Source: Patagioenas fasciata
Lineage: Eukaryota; Chordata; Aves; Columbiformes; Columbidae
Direction of reading: 5' to 3'
Assembly: GCF_037038585.1 (NCBI RefSeq)
Contig: NC_092525.1
Location: 24,200,867-24,264,866, forward strand
Length of the DNA stretch: 64,000 nucleotides
In this document: positions 12,501 to 21,772 of the stretch, piece by piece
Layout of the letters: every line of letters begins with the position of its first letter
Position numbering within the stretch: the stretch's first letter is position 1
Program-made: the position numbers and the translations under genes
Notes under the pieces: model-generated
The model's database searches: none
Told to the model about the DNA's origin: nothing
The model's input: the letters and a program-made list of their open reading frames with translations, nothing else

Positions 12501-14043
12501 GAAAGACAGCTCAGCCAGGAACAGCTTGCAGTACAGGGCTGCAACCTCACGCACCAGCAGCATGGTGCAGTCTGTCCAGTGTGTCTTCTCTTCCGCATCT
12601 GTTTGGCTCCCTCCTGGGCTGCCCTTTCCTCAGACATTTATGACATGTGTGCACAGCCAACGGTTCAGTCAGCACTACCTCCGTTTGCCTCAGCTTTTCC
12701 ATCAGAGGGACCAGGGGACCATGTGCTGGATTTGCTGAGTGTGCCCTGGTGTGACAGTGCCACCTGCCCCCACTTTCCCCATCATGTCTGTGGGTACCTG
12801 CAGGGAGTGGCTTCTTCCTCAGTTTGTTTGGTGGGATTCTGGTGAGCCCTGGTAGAGGGGTAGGGATGGCCAGGACTGAGGCATCTCCCACATGCTCACC
12901 CATCTCTCCCTGTCAATAGGTCCACTTGCTGAAGGACCAGCTAGCTGCAGAAGCAGCGGCACGGCTGGAGGCCCAGGCACGCGTGCACCAGCTCCTGCTC
13001 CAGAACAAGGACTTGCTGCAACACATCTCGCTCCTGGTCAAACAGGTGCAGGAACTGGAGCTGAAGCTGGCGGGGAACAACACTAGTAAGCGCTCCTGCC
13101 CCTTCCTCTCCCCTCGCAGCTAGCTGGGTCTGTGCAGGACATCCATGTGGGTGTTTCTTGTGGGGGTTTTGTGTAATTCCAGTGGTTTTCTGCAGGGGAA
13201 TATTTGTGCCCTTCTGGCATGGCTTGTGTGTGTGTGGCAGGATGCTTACATGCCGTGTGGGAGGGGCCTGTGGAGGGCTGTATGGACAGGCAGTCACATA
13301 TGTCCATCAGCTGTACAAATGCTTTCCACAGTGGCTGCATGGTCTAGGCCAGCCCCTTACCTGCCCAAGAGCCCTTCCCTGACCTTCCTCTCCAGCAGAC
13401 CTGGCCATCAGCCCCTTGCAGAAGCTGGGGTGACAGTCACATTACTTTTTATCCTGCAAAACTGGCACTTTGCTGACCAGCAGCAGCTCCTAGCACCGAG
13501 TGACCCCCTCTAAATGGTGGTGATGGGGAGGCTGACACCCAAATGGCCCCAGACTGTCCAGTTTGAAGCCAGCTGTGGTGGCTGGAGATCTCCAGGGTGG
13601 CACTGCCTGCCTCTCAGCCATGCCCTTCCCTTGCAGCAGGCTCCCAGGACAGTCTGCTGGAGATCACCTTCCGCTCCAACGTCCTCCCCGTCCTCTGCGA
13701 CCCGACCACCCCACAGCCTGAGGACACCCACCCGCCGCCGCTGGGCCCTGGCTCGGGCTTCCCCAGCACCCTGGGCAGCCCAATAGGTAGGAATGACTGT
13801 CTGGTGAAGCTGGAGTGCTACCGCTTTCTGCCGAGCTCAGGGCCGCCTGCCCTGGAGGAGCCAGCACTGGGCAGCCTGGAGCTCCTCAAATTCCGTGAGT
13901 CGGGCATCGCCTCTGAGTACGAGTCCAACACGGACGAGAGCGAGGAGCGAGACTCCTGGTCCCAGGAGGAACCGCCGCGCCTGCTCCATGTCCAGCCCAG
14001 GCAGGACCTGGGCGACAGCCTGGAGGACGAGATTGCGGTGTAG
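6549..14043 (+). CDS. NOS1AP: NOS1AP (CAPON) 3' coding exons, 5' end outside window
   Basis: NOS1AP is a cytoplasmic adaptor that binds the PDZ domain of neuronal NO synthase through its C terminus and other partners through an N-terminal PTB domain. Coding exons are 6549-6641, 7008-7066 (or 6993-7066), 7666-7774, 7962-8103, 9314-9477, 10028-10195, 12920-13085 and 13637-14043 (TAG 14041-14043). All junctions are GT/AG and the phases agree, giving 435 residues here (440 with the longer exon). The first residues align with human Y60. Exons 1-4 complete the PTB domain, including KKKKVS and [16 protein letters not shown]. Then come an acidic linker, a Gln/Leu coiled-coil start ([11 protein letters not shown]), a coiled coil across 12920-13085, and an acidic Ser-rich tail. 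The protein ends in DEIAV, the nNOS PDZ ligand. Identification is firm. Confidence 0.97.
6991..7007 (+). promoter_or_regulatory. NOS1AP: Tandem 3' splice acceptors (optional LLLLQ)
   Basis: Two acceptor AGs lie 15 nt apart, at 6991-6992 and 7006-7007. Use of the first adds CTT CTT TTG TTG CAG, which encodes Leu-Leu-Leu-Leu-Gln, in frame before KKEW. Human NOS1AP isoforms are known to differ by exactly this five-residue insertion in the PTB domain, so the choice appears conserved. Confidence 0.8.
9735..9761 (+). repeat. Poly(A) tract
   Basis: Twenty-seven A in a row in a NOS1AP intron, followed by a T run. No recognisable SINE or processed transcript precedes it, so I treat it as simple sequence. 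Confidence 0.85.
10985..11069 (+). repeat. A-rich (AAAC)n-like tract
   Basis: A-rich simple sequence with repeated CAAA units in the NOS1AP intron 10196-12919. It is roughly complementary to the T/G-rich tract at 11811-11930 in the same intron. Confidence 0.9.
11235..11540 (-). mobile_element. Old LINE reverse-transcriptase fragment, antisense (CR1-like clade)
   Basis: Read on the minus strand, 11280-11330 gives the pattern ADV(M)...KAFDVT, resembling the ADVVYLDFSKAFDTV motif of non-LTR reverse transcriptases. The flanking order of similar words fits the same ORF. The fragment is old and carries stops. It is an intronic relic of a LINE, most likely CR1 or a related amniote family. Its edges are uncertain by about 50 bp. 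Confidence 0.5.
11811..11930 (+). repeat. T/G-rich low-complexity tract
   Basis: Long T runs mixed with GTTT and GTTG units in the NOS1AP intron. It is roughly the reverse complement of the tract at 10985-11069. Confidence 0.9.
13634..13639 (+). promoter_or_regulatory. NOS1AP: NAGNAG acceptor of last NOS1AP exon
   Basis: The acceptor reads CAGCAG. Splicing after the first CAG gives Thr-Gly before [10 protein letters not shown] and fits the human Met-Gly-SQDS best. Splicing after the second gives a single Ser instead, one residue shorter. Both keep the frame. Confidence 0.7.
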
Positions 14044-16580
14044 GGGTCGGCAGGAGGTGGTCTGGAGCGGCCAGGACCCACTGGAGCTGGGGCAGGTCCT
14101 GGCCGTAGCCCCCAAGCCCTGGCAGGGATGGGACAGCCCGGAGGGAGAGTGGACAGAGGAGGGAGCATGAGGCTTCCAGCACACATTTGGGAGGTGTGCA
14201 GAGGTGAGGACAAGCTGTGCCCTGGGGGTGTGCAGGATGTGCTGTGCTCCAGTGTGCATGGGCTTGTGTGCTGGGCGGGAGAGTCCCTGCTTCACATGGA
14301 ACAGCGAGCTGACAGCTGCATGTGATCCCCCTGGTCCCTGTCCCCCCCACAAGCTGCGTTTGGAGGTCAAGCAGAAGCAAAGGACCCCTCGGGACACTAC
14401 CGGATCAGCCACTGTGCTGATGCTGCTGCAGGGGGAGCAGGGAAACAGATGAAGGTTTTTGCAGGGGGAAAAAGAGAGCAGGCACAGGGCAGAGCAAGAA
14501 CAAGAGGGACCGAGGAGCCAGTGGAGGGCCATGAGCAGGGACAAAGCTGCTGGCAGGAGTGTCTACCTGATGGAGATGTTGTGAGATGAGGCCAGAGCAG
14601 AGTTAGCGGGAGATTTGGGGTTGGTGACAGTGCACTATTGGTGTGGGTGTGCAAGAGGTGAGGCAGTCAGGGACAGTGGGGATGAGCCTGGGAAGTAGCT
14701 GAAGGGGTGAGACGAGGTCATGCCAGGTTCAGGCAGCTCCTGGCAGGGTGATGGTGTTTGTGGTACCTCCCAGACAGAGTTTGTCCCTATCTGAGGCAGG
14801 TGGAGGGTGTGGGGGCACTGCCTCTCCTCTCCCGAGCTGTGGAGTGGGGTGGAAGGCAGGGCTGGGTGTGGAGCACGCAGCATGGGAACACCTAGTGTCC
14901 TTCCCCTCATTATCTAGTCTTTGGGTTCCTCGCCATGGCTGCCATGTTTCAGAGCCTTTCTGGTGCTCTCAAGTCACGTTTTCAAGCATTTCCCTGCATC
15001 TCCATCACCACAAACTCCCTGCTTTGCTTTATAGACAAACCCTGCTGTTCCCAAGCAGTCACTTGTCCCTAGAGCAGGACTAGGGGACGCAGCGCTGGCA
15101 TCTGGTCTATGCAGGATGGGCACATGTGCTGCCCCTAAGTGGGCAGCAAACTGCTGGTGTCTGCAGGTGGGCTCCTTCATGACTCTGGTTTGCACCCTCC
15201 AGAAAAGTGAATCCAAACTCTTGGGATCCCCCACCAGACCCCAAGGCACCCATGGCTAAGCCATCTCTGGGGGCCTCCAAGGGATCCAGAGCTTGTCTCT
15301 TTTCTACAAGCACATTTATCAGCTGCCTGTTGCTGCAGTCTCTTAGGAGGTCACAGCTGAAGGGGTATGAGCCAGAGTCCTGATTCTTGTGAAAACACTT
15401 GACAAGGTGGGGATTGCCACAGTTGTTTCCTCCCTGTTCACCCTCCTGTCCTACTTCTGTTTCACTTCATTGCTTCCCTGCCACTCTCGCCATCACCAGC
15501 TCTGTCTGTGCTAGATCTGCCTGTACCTAACCCCTAGCTGAGCATCTCCCAGGCACGATCTCCTGCTCTCCTCCAGGTGTTAGCCTGGCTGCTGAGGAAG
15601 GTCTGTTGCTCCTTTCTGCCCCAGCCCCAGAGGACTGAGGGCTCCTGAGGAGAGAGGCTGGGGTGAGACCCTGGGATTGGTACGAACTGTGCCCTGCACC
15701 CTCCAGCACAGGAGGAGACTGGATGCTGTGCAACAACCAGTGGGAAGGAAAGCCATGCTTCAGTGTCCCAGCAGCACCCTGGTGTCCAGGGGAGCTCCCA
15801 GCCTGGCCACAAGTGGAAGCAAGTCCCAGTTGCAGGGCATCCCAGATTCTCCTGTCCTCTGGCCGCCAATACCTCCTCATACCCTGACCTGTGCCGCTGC
15901 ATGTCAGCCCCTTTGCTGGGGACTGTGACATCCCACTGCCACCACACAGCGCTTGGAGGTGAAGGTACAAGGTGGGAGGCTGGCCACACTGGGAGGGAGA
16001 GGTGGGGATGGCAGCACACACAGGACATGGCACAGGCAGGAGGGGGCATGGCAGGAGCTCAGCCATAAGTTCAGGACAGATGAAGGGAGAGCCTGGGAGG
16101 AGCAGCAGGAGGTCTCTTCCAGGCAGAGCTGAGCCATCTCCTGCCCATCCCTGCTGCACACGCACAGCCCAGGCAGGGCCCCCAGGGGCTGCAGGGACTG
16201 GCTGTGGGCTCGGCTTCCTGCCTGGCACTCTGCCCACAGGGCAAGGTGGTGAGTGCCCCATGGGCTTGGGGGTGCTGCTGGAACCGGTGGGACCCTGCCA
16301 GCATCCTGCTGCACTTCGGGTGTACATGTGTAAGTGATCCTCCTCCTAAGTCAGCGCTGCCTCCAAGACACCTCTCTAGCCTCTGACTTTTGTTATGGAC
16401 CTGGACTGGGAATTTATAGATATATTTTTTGTCCTTTCTTTTCCTACAACTGTCATGTTACTAACTGTTGACTCAATCTATCAAGAAACCGATCAATCTG
16501 TCAATGTAAGTGCACTTAACCCTTGGGTGTTGTCATTAGTCGACTGGCTTTTGCTAAATAAATCTTTCTATTTCTCAAGG
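14044..16580 (+). other. NOS1AP: NOS1AP 3' untranslated region
   Basis: This non-coding stretch follows the NOS1AP stop and ends just past an AATAAA at 16557-16562. The last 200 bp turn AT-rich and T-rich, typical of a mRNA end. The open frames inside are short, GC-driven and unlike known proteins. The exact cleavage site is inferred. Confidence 0.7.
16557..16562 (+). terminator. NOS1AP: Poly(A) signal of NOS1AP
   Basis: A canonical AATAAA about 2.5 kb after the NOS1AP stop, followed within 40 bp by T/G-rich sequence. Confidence 0.7.
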
Positions 16581-17101
16581 CTTTCTGTTGTCTCTTCCTT
16601 CTTGCTGACTCTCTCTCTCTTTCTGTACTTCTCTCCCCACCCACACCGGGAGCCAGCACGGGCGGTGATGTCCCTTGGCCTTGCACAGACCCCCTCCAAC
16701 CTCAGCATCCTCCACTGTGGGACCCTTGCTTGTGGTGACAACCATGAGGTGCCCCAAATGTTGTTGAGGGTAGAGGGGTTTCAGCCTTCTCCTTTGACCA
16801 CTGCACAGCACAGGCTTGTCTCAGGGCTGACCTGACATCTCAAGGGTGCTGAGGGGTTCCAAACATCTGCAGAGCTCCCCATGGAGATGTGGAGATGCTA
16901 AGCAGCACTTTCAGGGGCTTGGGAGATTTTTGGCTGCTGGGGAAGGAAAAATCATGAAGAGCCTTTCTTGAAGGTTGGCAGACGTGTTGTGTAGGCAAGA
17001 GCAGCAGCAGGCAGGGCCGGCTGCTCTTACAACAATTTGTTGTGCCGCTGTTGGGAGTGATGGAGCAGTGCCCTCCCGTGGCGGCTGCCCAGCCAGTGGG
17101 G
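16581..17101 (-). other. Gap between NOS1AP and SPATA46 ends
   Basis: The region between two convergent genes. It probably contains the SPATA46 3' UTR on the minus strand, but I find no canonical minus-strand AATAAA or ATTAAA. A small perfect inverted repeat (ACAACAATTTGTTGT) lies at 17029-17043. Nothing else is recognisable. Confidence 0.5.
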
Positions 17102-18245
17102 CTACACGGTGGCTGCAGCCTCCAGCTCCTTGTGCCCCTTCTCCCAGAGGGCCTTGAGCCGCCGGTAGTACAGCTTGCAGCTGTAGCCCTCCCAGGAGCT
17201 GTGCTGGATGTGGGTCTTGATGGACCAGAGCGTGGGGAAGACACGGCAGCATGACATGCACTGGTAGCCACGCTGGGGCACCGGCTGCTGCTGGGAAGCG
17301 GCGAGGATGTCCCGGACCGTGATGCTGGCTTTGTCGCTGGCTGGGCTGTCCCTGTTGGTGAGCAGGGCATTGTCTGAGGAGCCAGAGGAGGAGCAGACGA
17401 TTTCCGAGAGGTCATCGCATTCCGCAGGCTCCTGCGTGCTGGTGTCCAGGCTGGAGGAGGGGCTGCTCGGGTGCGGCTGGCTGGCTCCTTTGGTGCACAT
17501 GTAGTAGCTGTAGGGTGAGAACCAGGGCCGGTAGATGGTGCAGTAGCGGGCAGGGAGCTCACTGCCTGGCGGGGCTGGGGAGGAAAGAGCCTTCAGTGAA
17601 TCGAGTTCCTGCAAGAGCCCAGCCCTAAACCAGGAGTGGTGCTGGGGTCCCTACTCTGTCCGTGTGGGTTGCAGAGGTGACTGGCTCTGTCACAGTACGT
17701 TACCTCAGCATGGAGGGTACCATCCCTCCCCACACAGGACATGGATAGAGATGGGTTTGGGATGCTGGTGGGCACTGAGGCACGGGTACAGCATGACACT
17801 CAGCCAGCAGCTCACTGGAGCTGTCCCACAGAGAGCTGCACTGGCATGGGGGCAGTGACAGGGGGCTAGAGCTGGCAGTCCTGGGGACAGCACCCATAGC
17901 TTTGAGGATGCATGCTGGGAAGACATGGGGGAGAAACCAGTGTAGCTCAGAGGTGGCATGTGGCTGCAGGACCCGCCCAGGTCCCCAGAAAGCACCCACT
18001 GCCATAGGTGCTCCTGATCCGCCATGGGAGGCTGAGTGGTGCCATGGCGTTGCCCAAGAGGTGTTGAGGGAGCACTCCCCATAGATGAAGCCGGCTGCCT
18101 GCATCCCTGCCTGGCTGAAACAGGCAGCACCGAGCTCACCGGGCAGGCTGTCAGGGCCCCAGGCACACAGGGCCTCTGAGCTTCTTGTCCTGGTGCCACG
18201 GGGCACGGCTCCAAGGGAAACGGTTGGCAGGGCAAAGCTCTCCAT
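17102..18245 (-). CDS. SPATA46: SPATA46, spermatogenesis-associated 46
   Basis: Two minus-strand exons: 18245-18140 (ATG at 18245, donor GTGAGC) and 17574-17102 (acceptor CCCCAG, stop at 17104-17102). The junction is phase 1 and gives 192 residues; the human protein is 261. The N terminus MESFALPTVSLG resembles human MENFSLLSISG. The second exon carries the hallmark CTIYRPWFSPYSY, a C-x2-C-x12-H-x2-H finger-like stretch (residues 141-160, YQCMSCCRVFPTL) and SCKLYYRRLKALW. A preceding in-frame ATG at 18248 is an alternative start. In mammals the protein localises to the sperm subacrosomal/nuclear region and is needed for sperm shaping and sperm-egg fusion; that role is extrapolated. The bird protein is shorter in its N-terminal half. 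Transcription converges on NOS1AP. Confidence 0.88.
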
Positions 18246-18950
18246 CACCCTTGCTTAGCTGGCATGTGGCTACTGCACCATGGTGCCCATGCCGTCAGTG
18301 GCTGATGTCACAAAGGGCGGATGTCACACGTGTGTACCGTGCACAGCAGGATCCTCCTGCACAGTGGGCTCAGCCCTTGAGGACTCTGGGAAGCTTGGCC
18401 AGCGCAAGGGAACAACCAGCCTGAGCTGAGAGGGAGCCTTGGTGGGGTGGGCAGTGCAGAGTCGACGCTGCAGGTGCCCCCACAGATCCCCCACTGCTTT
18501 GTGGATGCCTGGCCAACAAGAGCCCCATGTAAATCCCATCTCCATGGGCAGCATGGCAGGTCTGAGCAGTGGGTTGGCAGTGTACCTCACCCAGCAGTGT
18601 GGAAGGGACAGGCTCACTGTCCCCTGCCATTCCCTTGGTAAATTGTCTCTCTCTCTGTTTCCTTCCACAACCTGCTTCCCAAGTTGCTCAGAATCAGGTA
18701 AGAGATGCTCTCAGTGTGTCAGTGTGGAGCCTTGAGCTTGCTGCTACCCTGTCTTGCCCCATGCTTCCCCCACTGCATGCACAGCCTCTGTGAAGCTGCA
18801 GCCTCCCTGTCCCCCAGATTGTGTCCCCTATGCTTCTGAGTTGGGAGGTGGCAGGCAGCTCTCTGGGATATGCTGTCTCTGCCAGGGTCCCCCTTCTAGC
18901 CCTGCTCACACCTCATCCCTGTTCCCTTTCCCCCTTCAGTGGACCAGAGC
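18246..18950 (+). other. Intergenic/5' region between SPATA46 and C1orf226
   Basis: SPATA46 reads left and C1orf226 reads right from here, so both promoters may be in this stretch. A clear acceptor (18938-18939) precedes the C1orf226 start codon, so at least one upstream 5' exon exists. I cannot place it. Confidence 0.5.
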
Positions 18951-19791
18951 ATGTTTGAGAACGCCAGCGCCAGCACGGCACCCACCCCACGGCCACAACA
19001 CATCCCGACCAGTGCAGGTGCCCCGCCGCAGCCCCCTCGCCCCGCTGGCAGCCAGCATCTCCGCAACCTGGGCAAAGCCATGGGGGCCAAGGTGACCGAC
19101 CTCCTGCGCCGCAAGGAGCCAGCCGGCCTCCCCAGCATGGGGGTGATGGAGGTGAACGCCAGCGCTGGGGCTGTGCTGGGCACAGGACAGCCAGCTAGCG
19201 AGGATGGGTGAGTGTCTCCATGGTGTGCACCCTGTGGTGGGGATGTTGGGACAGGCTGGAGGGGCCCCAGCATGGGGCTGTATGTGACTTCTCTGTGCTT
19301 GCAGGGCTGTGGGGCTGGACACCTTTCCCCGGCTGGACCCCCCACCCCCTGTCACCAAGAAGAGGACACCACGCACCCTGAAGACCCCACAGGACATGCT
19401 CATCGCACCTGCAGGGACCAGCCCGAGGAGCAGCACGGAGGAGCCCACCGAAATGCCCACAGCCTACCCCGACCCTGCAGAGGAGCAGCCGGGAGCAAGG
19501 GACCCATCCCCTCCAGAATGCCCTGGGGTCCCCAGCATGACTGGCACCCCAGGCCCAAGTGGGGACCAGCCCACCAGTGCCCTCCCTGTGCCCGATCTCA
19601 TCCATAAGGGCAGCCAGGACGGCCAATGGCGAGTGGGTGAGAGGGCTGCTGAGACCTCACCCCACACGGAGAAGCCCTCCTGGAGACCAGGGCTAGAACA
19701 TGAGCTGGAGGGGAGCACAGGGCGACTGGAGCCGTGCACCCCTGGCCGGGAGGTGGAAGGCCCCCATCCTGACCTACTGTCCTTTGAGTAG
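18951..19791 (+). CDS. C1orf226: C1orf226 orthologue, uncharacterised protein
   Basis: Two coding exons, 18951-19207 and 19305-19791 (TAG 19789-19791), phase 2 at the junction, 247 residues. It starts MFEN like the human protein and keeps the conserved core [14 protein letters not shown] followed by LLRRKEP. It also keeps [18 protein letters not shown] with LKTPQDML, a [11 protein letters not shown] motif, and the C-terminal PHPDLLSFE. The rest is Pro/Ser/Glu-rich and looks disordered. No catalytic domain or membrane segment is visible. Function is unknown to me. In mammals it sits directly after NOS1AP, and read-through transcripts have been annotated. If an upstream exon ended in A, a start four codons earlier (MDQS) would also be possible. 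Confidence 0.93.
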
Positions 19792-21255
19792 CAGCAGGGG
19801 AACCACGACAGGGGCACATCTCCCTGCCATTTGCCTTTTTTGGGGTCATTATTTTGGAGAGGGGGGAGCCCTGGGGTGGCAGGAGCCATTGCTGGCCCAG
19901 CGTGGTGTGTGGGGAATTATGGCACCCCATTTCTCCCCAGATTCCTAGGAGGGGCACAGGCTGTCCTGCCATGGCTTCTGCAGCCCCATCCTTGGCCTAT
20001 TCACCCTGGTCAGTGCAAAGACAAAGCTCCCGTCCTGCCATGGTGCCACCATCCTGTCTGCAGCTAGGGGCCACGCTGAGCTGGAGACTGAGGGTGGCCT
20101 CACTCAGCTGCCAGGTCCTTGTGCATGGGTGCAAAAGCCCCAGTCTGCCTCCAGCCCAGTTGGCTCTGCCAGGGAGAGCATCCTGTGAGCATCCCACACT
20201 GTTCCCCGCATCTGCAGGGAGCAGGGCTGGATGCTTGGGGCTGCACAGCGGCTGGCCAGTGGGGTCTGACAGGGAGCTGAGCTCCCTGGTACACCCTGCT
20301 CCAGCTTCCGCTTGTTTCTTGGTCTTGCCCCAGCCATCATGAACCAGAACAACCTTCCCAAGCAGGCAGCCTGCTCTTTGTGGGCCAGTGCCACTGCTTT
20401 CCTTTATTTCCTGGGACGGTGATGTGTTTGCGAGGCTGGGACACAAGGAGCTGTGCGGTGCTCTGATACTGCTCTATGATTGTTTCCCTATGAATTACAG
20501 GAGAGGGTAGCCAGCCTGTGGACCCCTGGCCCAGTGCAAGGAAGCAACTGTGAGGTGGCACTTTTTGCTTGGAGCTTTAATGCACGTCCTCATCACAAAG
20601 GTGGTTTTGAGAGGAAAAGCTCTGAAGACCAGGTTTGGGCTGGAGGAGGCTCAGGGGTCATGGATGGGGCACCTCTGCTCCCAGCTACTCCTGGGCCATG
20701 GGTGGTTGGGCTGGAGAATTGTCTTCCACCACCCAAAGCCATGCTGTGGTCCTACTGAGGGAATGAGGTCGTGGGTCCCACACGGCCCCGGGGATCCCTC
20801 TGCCCTGGGAGCACCCACTGTGCCTCCTTGCCCATCGGCATGGCCAGTGCCATGGCAGTGGTGGGGCTTTGCAGCGCTTGTCCCCCAGAACATCCATGCT
20901 CAAGAGCGGAGACAGCAGAGCTGTGCAGAGCCCATGGCCAGCTGGTGATTGGTGCTGAGGTGTTACACACCCCGTCTATAATGTGATTATGCTGTGCATG
21001 GCCGATGCCACCCCACAAACAGAAATCTGTATGAGTATGTATACATGTATGTTGCTTAAACCTGCACCACATTGTATATGTTGATGGAAACAAGGGCTTG
21101 TAGCCCATCTTTGATGGACCAGCGTCTTCCAACCCTGCCAATCACAAGGGAACCTCACTGCTGGTCCGGTCTCTCTATTTATGTTGTCTAGGGTGTGTGC
21201 GTAGTTTGGGACAAAAGATGCAGATTGCACAATAAATATTTGGTTTTTTACCCAC
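19792..21255 (+). other. C1orf226: C1orf226 3' untranslated region
   Basis: Non-coding sequence between the C1orf226 stop and a canonical poly(A) signal at 21231-21236. The last 250 bp are AT-rich. I see no other gene in it, in particular no SH2 domain on either strand. Confidence 0.75.
21231..21236 (+). terminator. C1orf226: Poly(A) signal of C1orf226
   Basis: AATAAA followed by TATTTGGTTTTTT, a good cleavage context, just before the CpG-rich UHMK1 promoter. Confidence 0.8.
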
Positions 21256-21479
21256 TGACATGTAGCAGCCCATTGATGGGAGGTGATCTGGCACCAGCTC
21301 GGTATAACCCCGAACTCCCTTGATGGGGAAGGGGCAGGATGGGGGGGTCGTGTTAAAGCTGCGAGGTTCAGGGAAATATCCCCAAAAAGCGCTGCTGGAG
21401 GCCTGACACCTGCAAAGGGCTCCCGCATCCCGGGAGCGATGAGAAGCCGGGGGGTGTTGCGGGGCTTCTGGGTGGCCGG

Positions 21480-21772
21480 GCTGAGGGAGTGACGAGGCTG
21501 CCCTGCTGTGTTTGGTGCTGAGGGAACGGGGCTCCTGTTGGTCCCCGGGTGAGGCGGTCGGGTCTCCCGGGGCTGCGAGGGGACGGGCTCCGAATCCCGG
21601 TCCGGCCCCGCGGGGGGCGGAGTCTCCGGGCTCTGCCGTACCCGCCACGCCCCGTTTCCGGTGTCATGGCGGCCGGAGCGCGGCGGCGGCCGGTGGCCGG
21701 GTTGTTGCTGGCGGCGCGGCAGCGGCGGGGCAGCGGGAGCGGCGGGGGGGCGATGTGAGGCGGGACGGCGCC
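21480..21772 (+). promoter_or_regulatory. UHMK1: UHMK1 CpG-island promoter and 5' UTR
   Basis: CpG density rises sharply here and continues through exon 1 to about 22.1 kb. There is no TATA box. An ETS-type TTTCCGG (about 21655-21661) and a YY1-like ATGGCGGC (21666-21673) sit near the probable start sites, as in many housekeeping promoters. The transcription start is inferred. Confidence 0.7.
21666..21758 (+). CDS. Possible upstream ORF in UHMK1 leader
   Basis: The ATG at 21666 opens 30 codons ending at TGA 21756-21758, 14 nt before the UHMK1 ATG. A second ATG at 21753 is followed directly by the same TGA, a start-stop element. The uORF is real only if transcription starts upstream of 21666. 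The ATG also overlaps a YY1-like site, so it may lie at or before the start site. Confidence 0.35.
   Translation: MAAGARRRPVAGLLLAARQRRGSGSGGGAM

Noticed and set aside
11975-12637. 220-codon minus-strand open frame in a NOS1AP intron
   Set aside because: Composition and lack of similarity point to chance; no splice signals support it.
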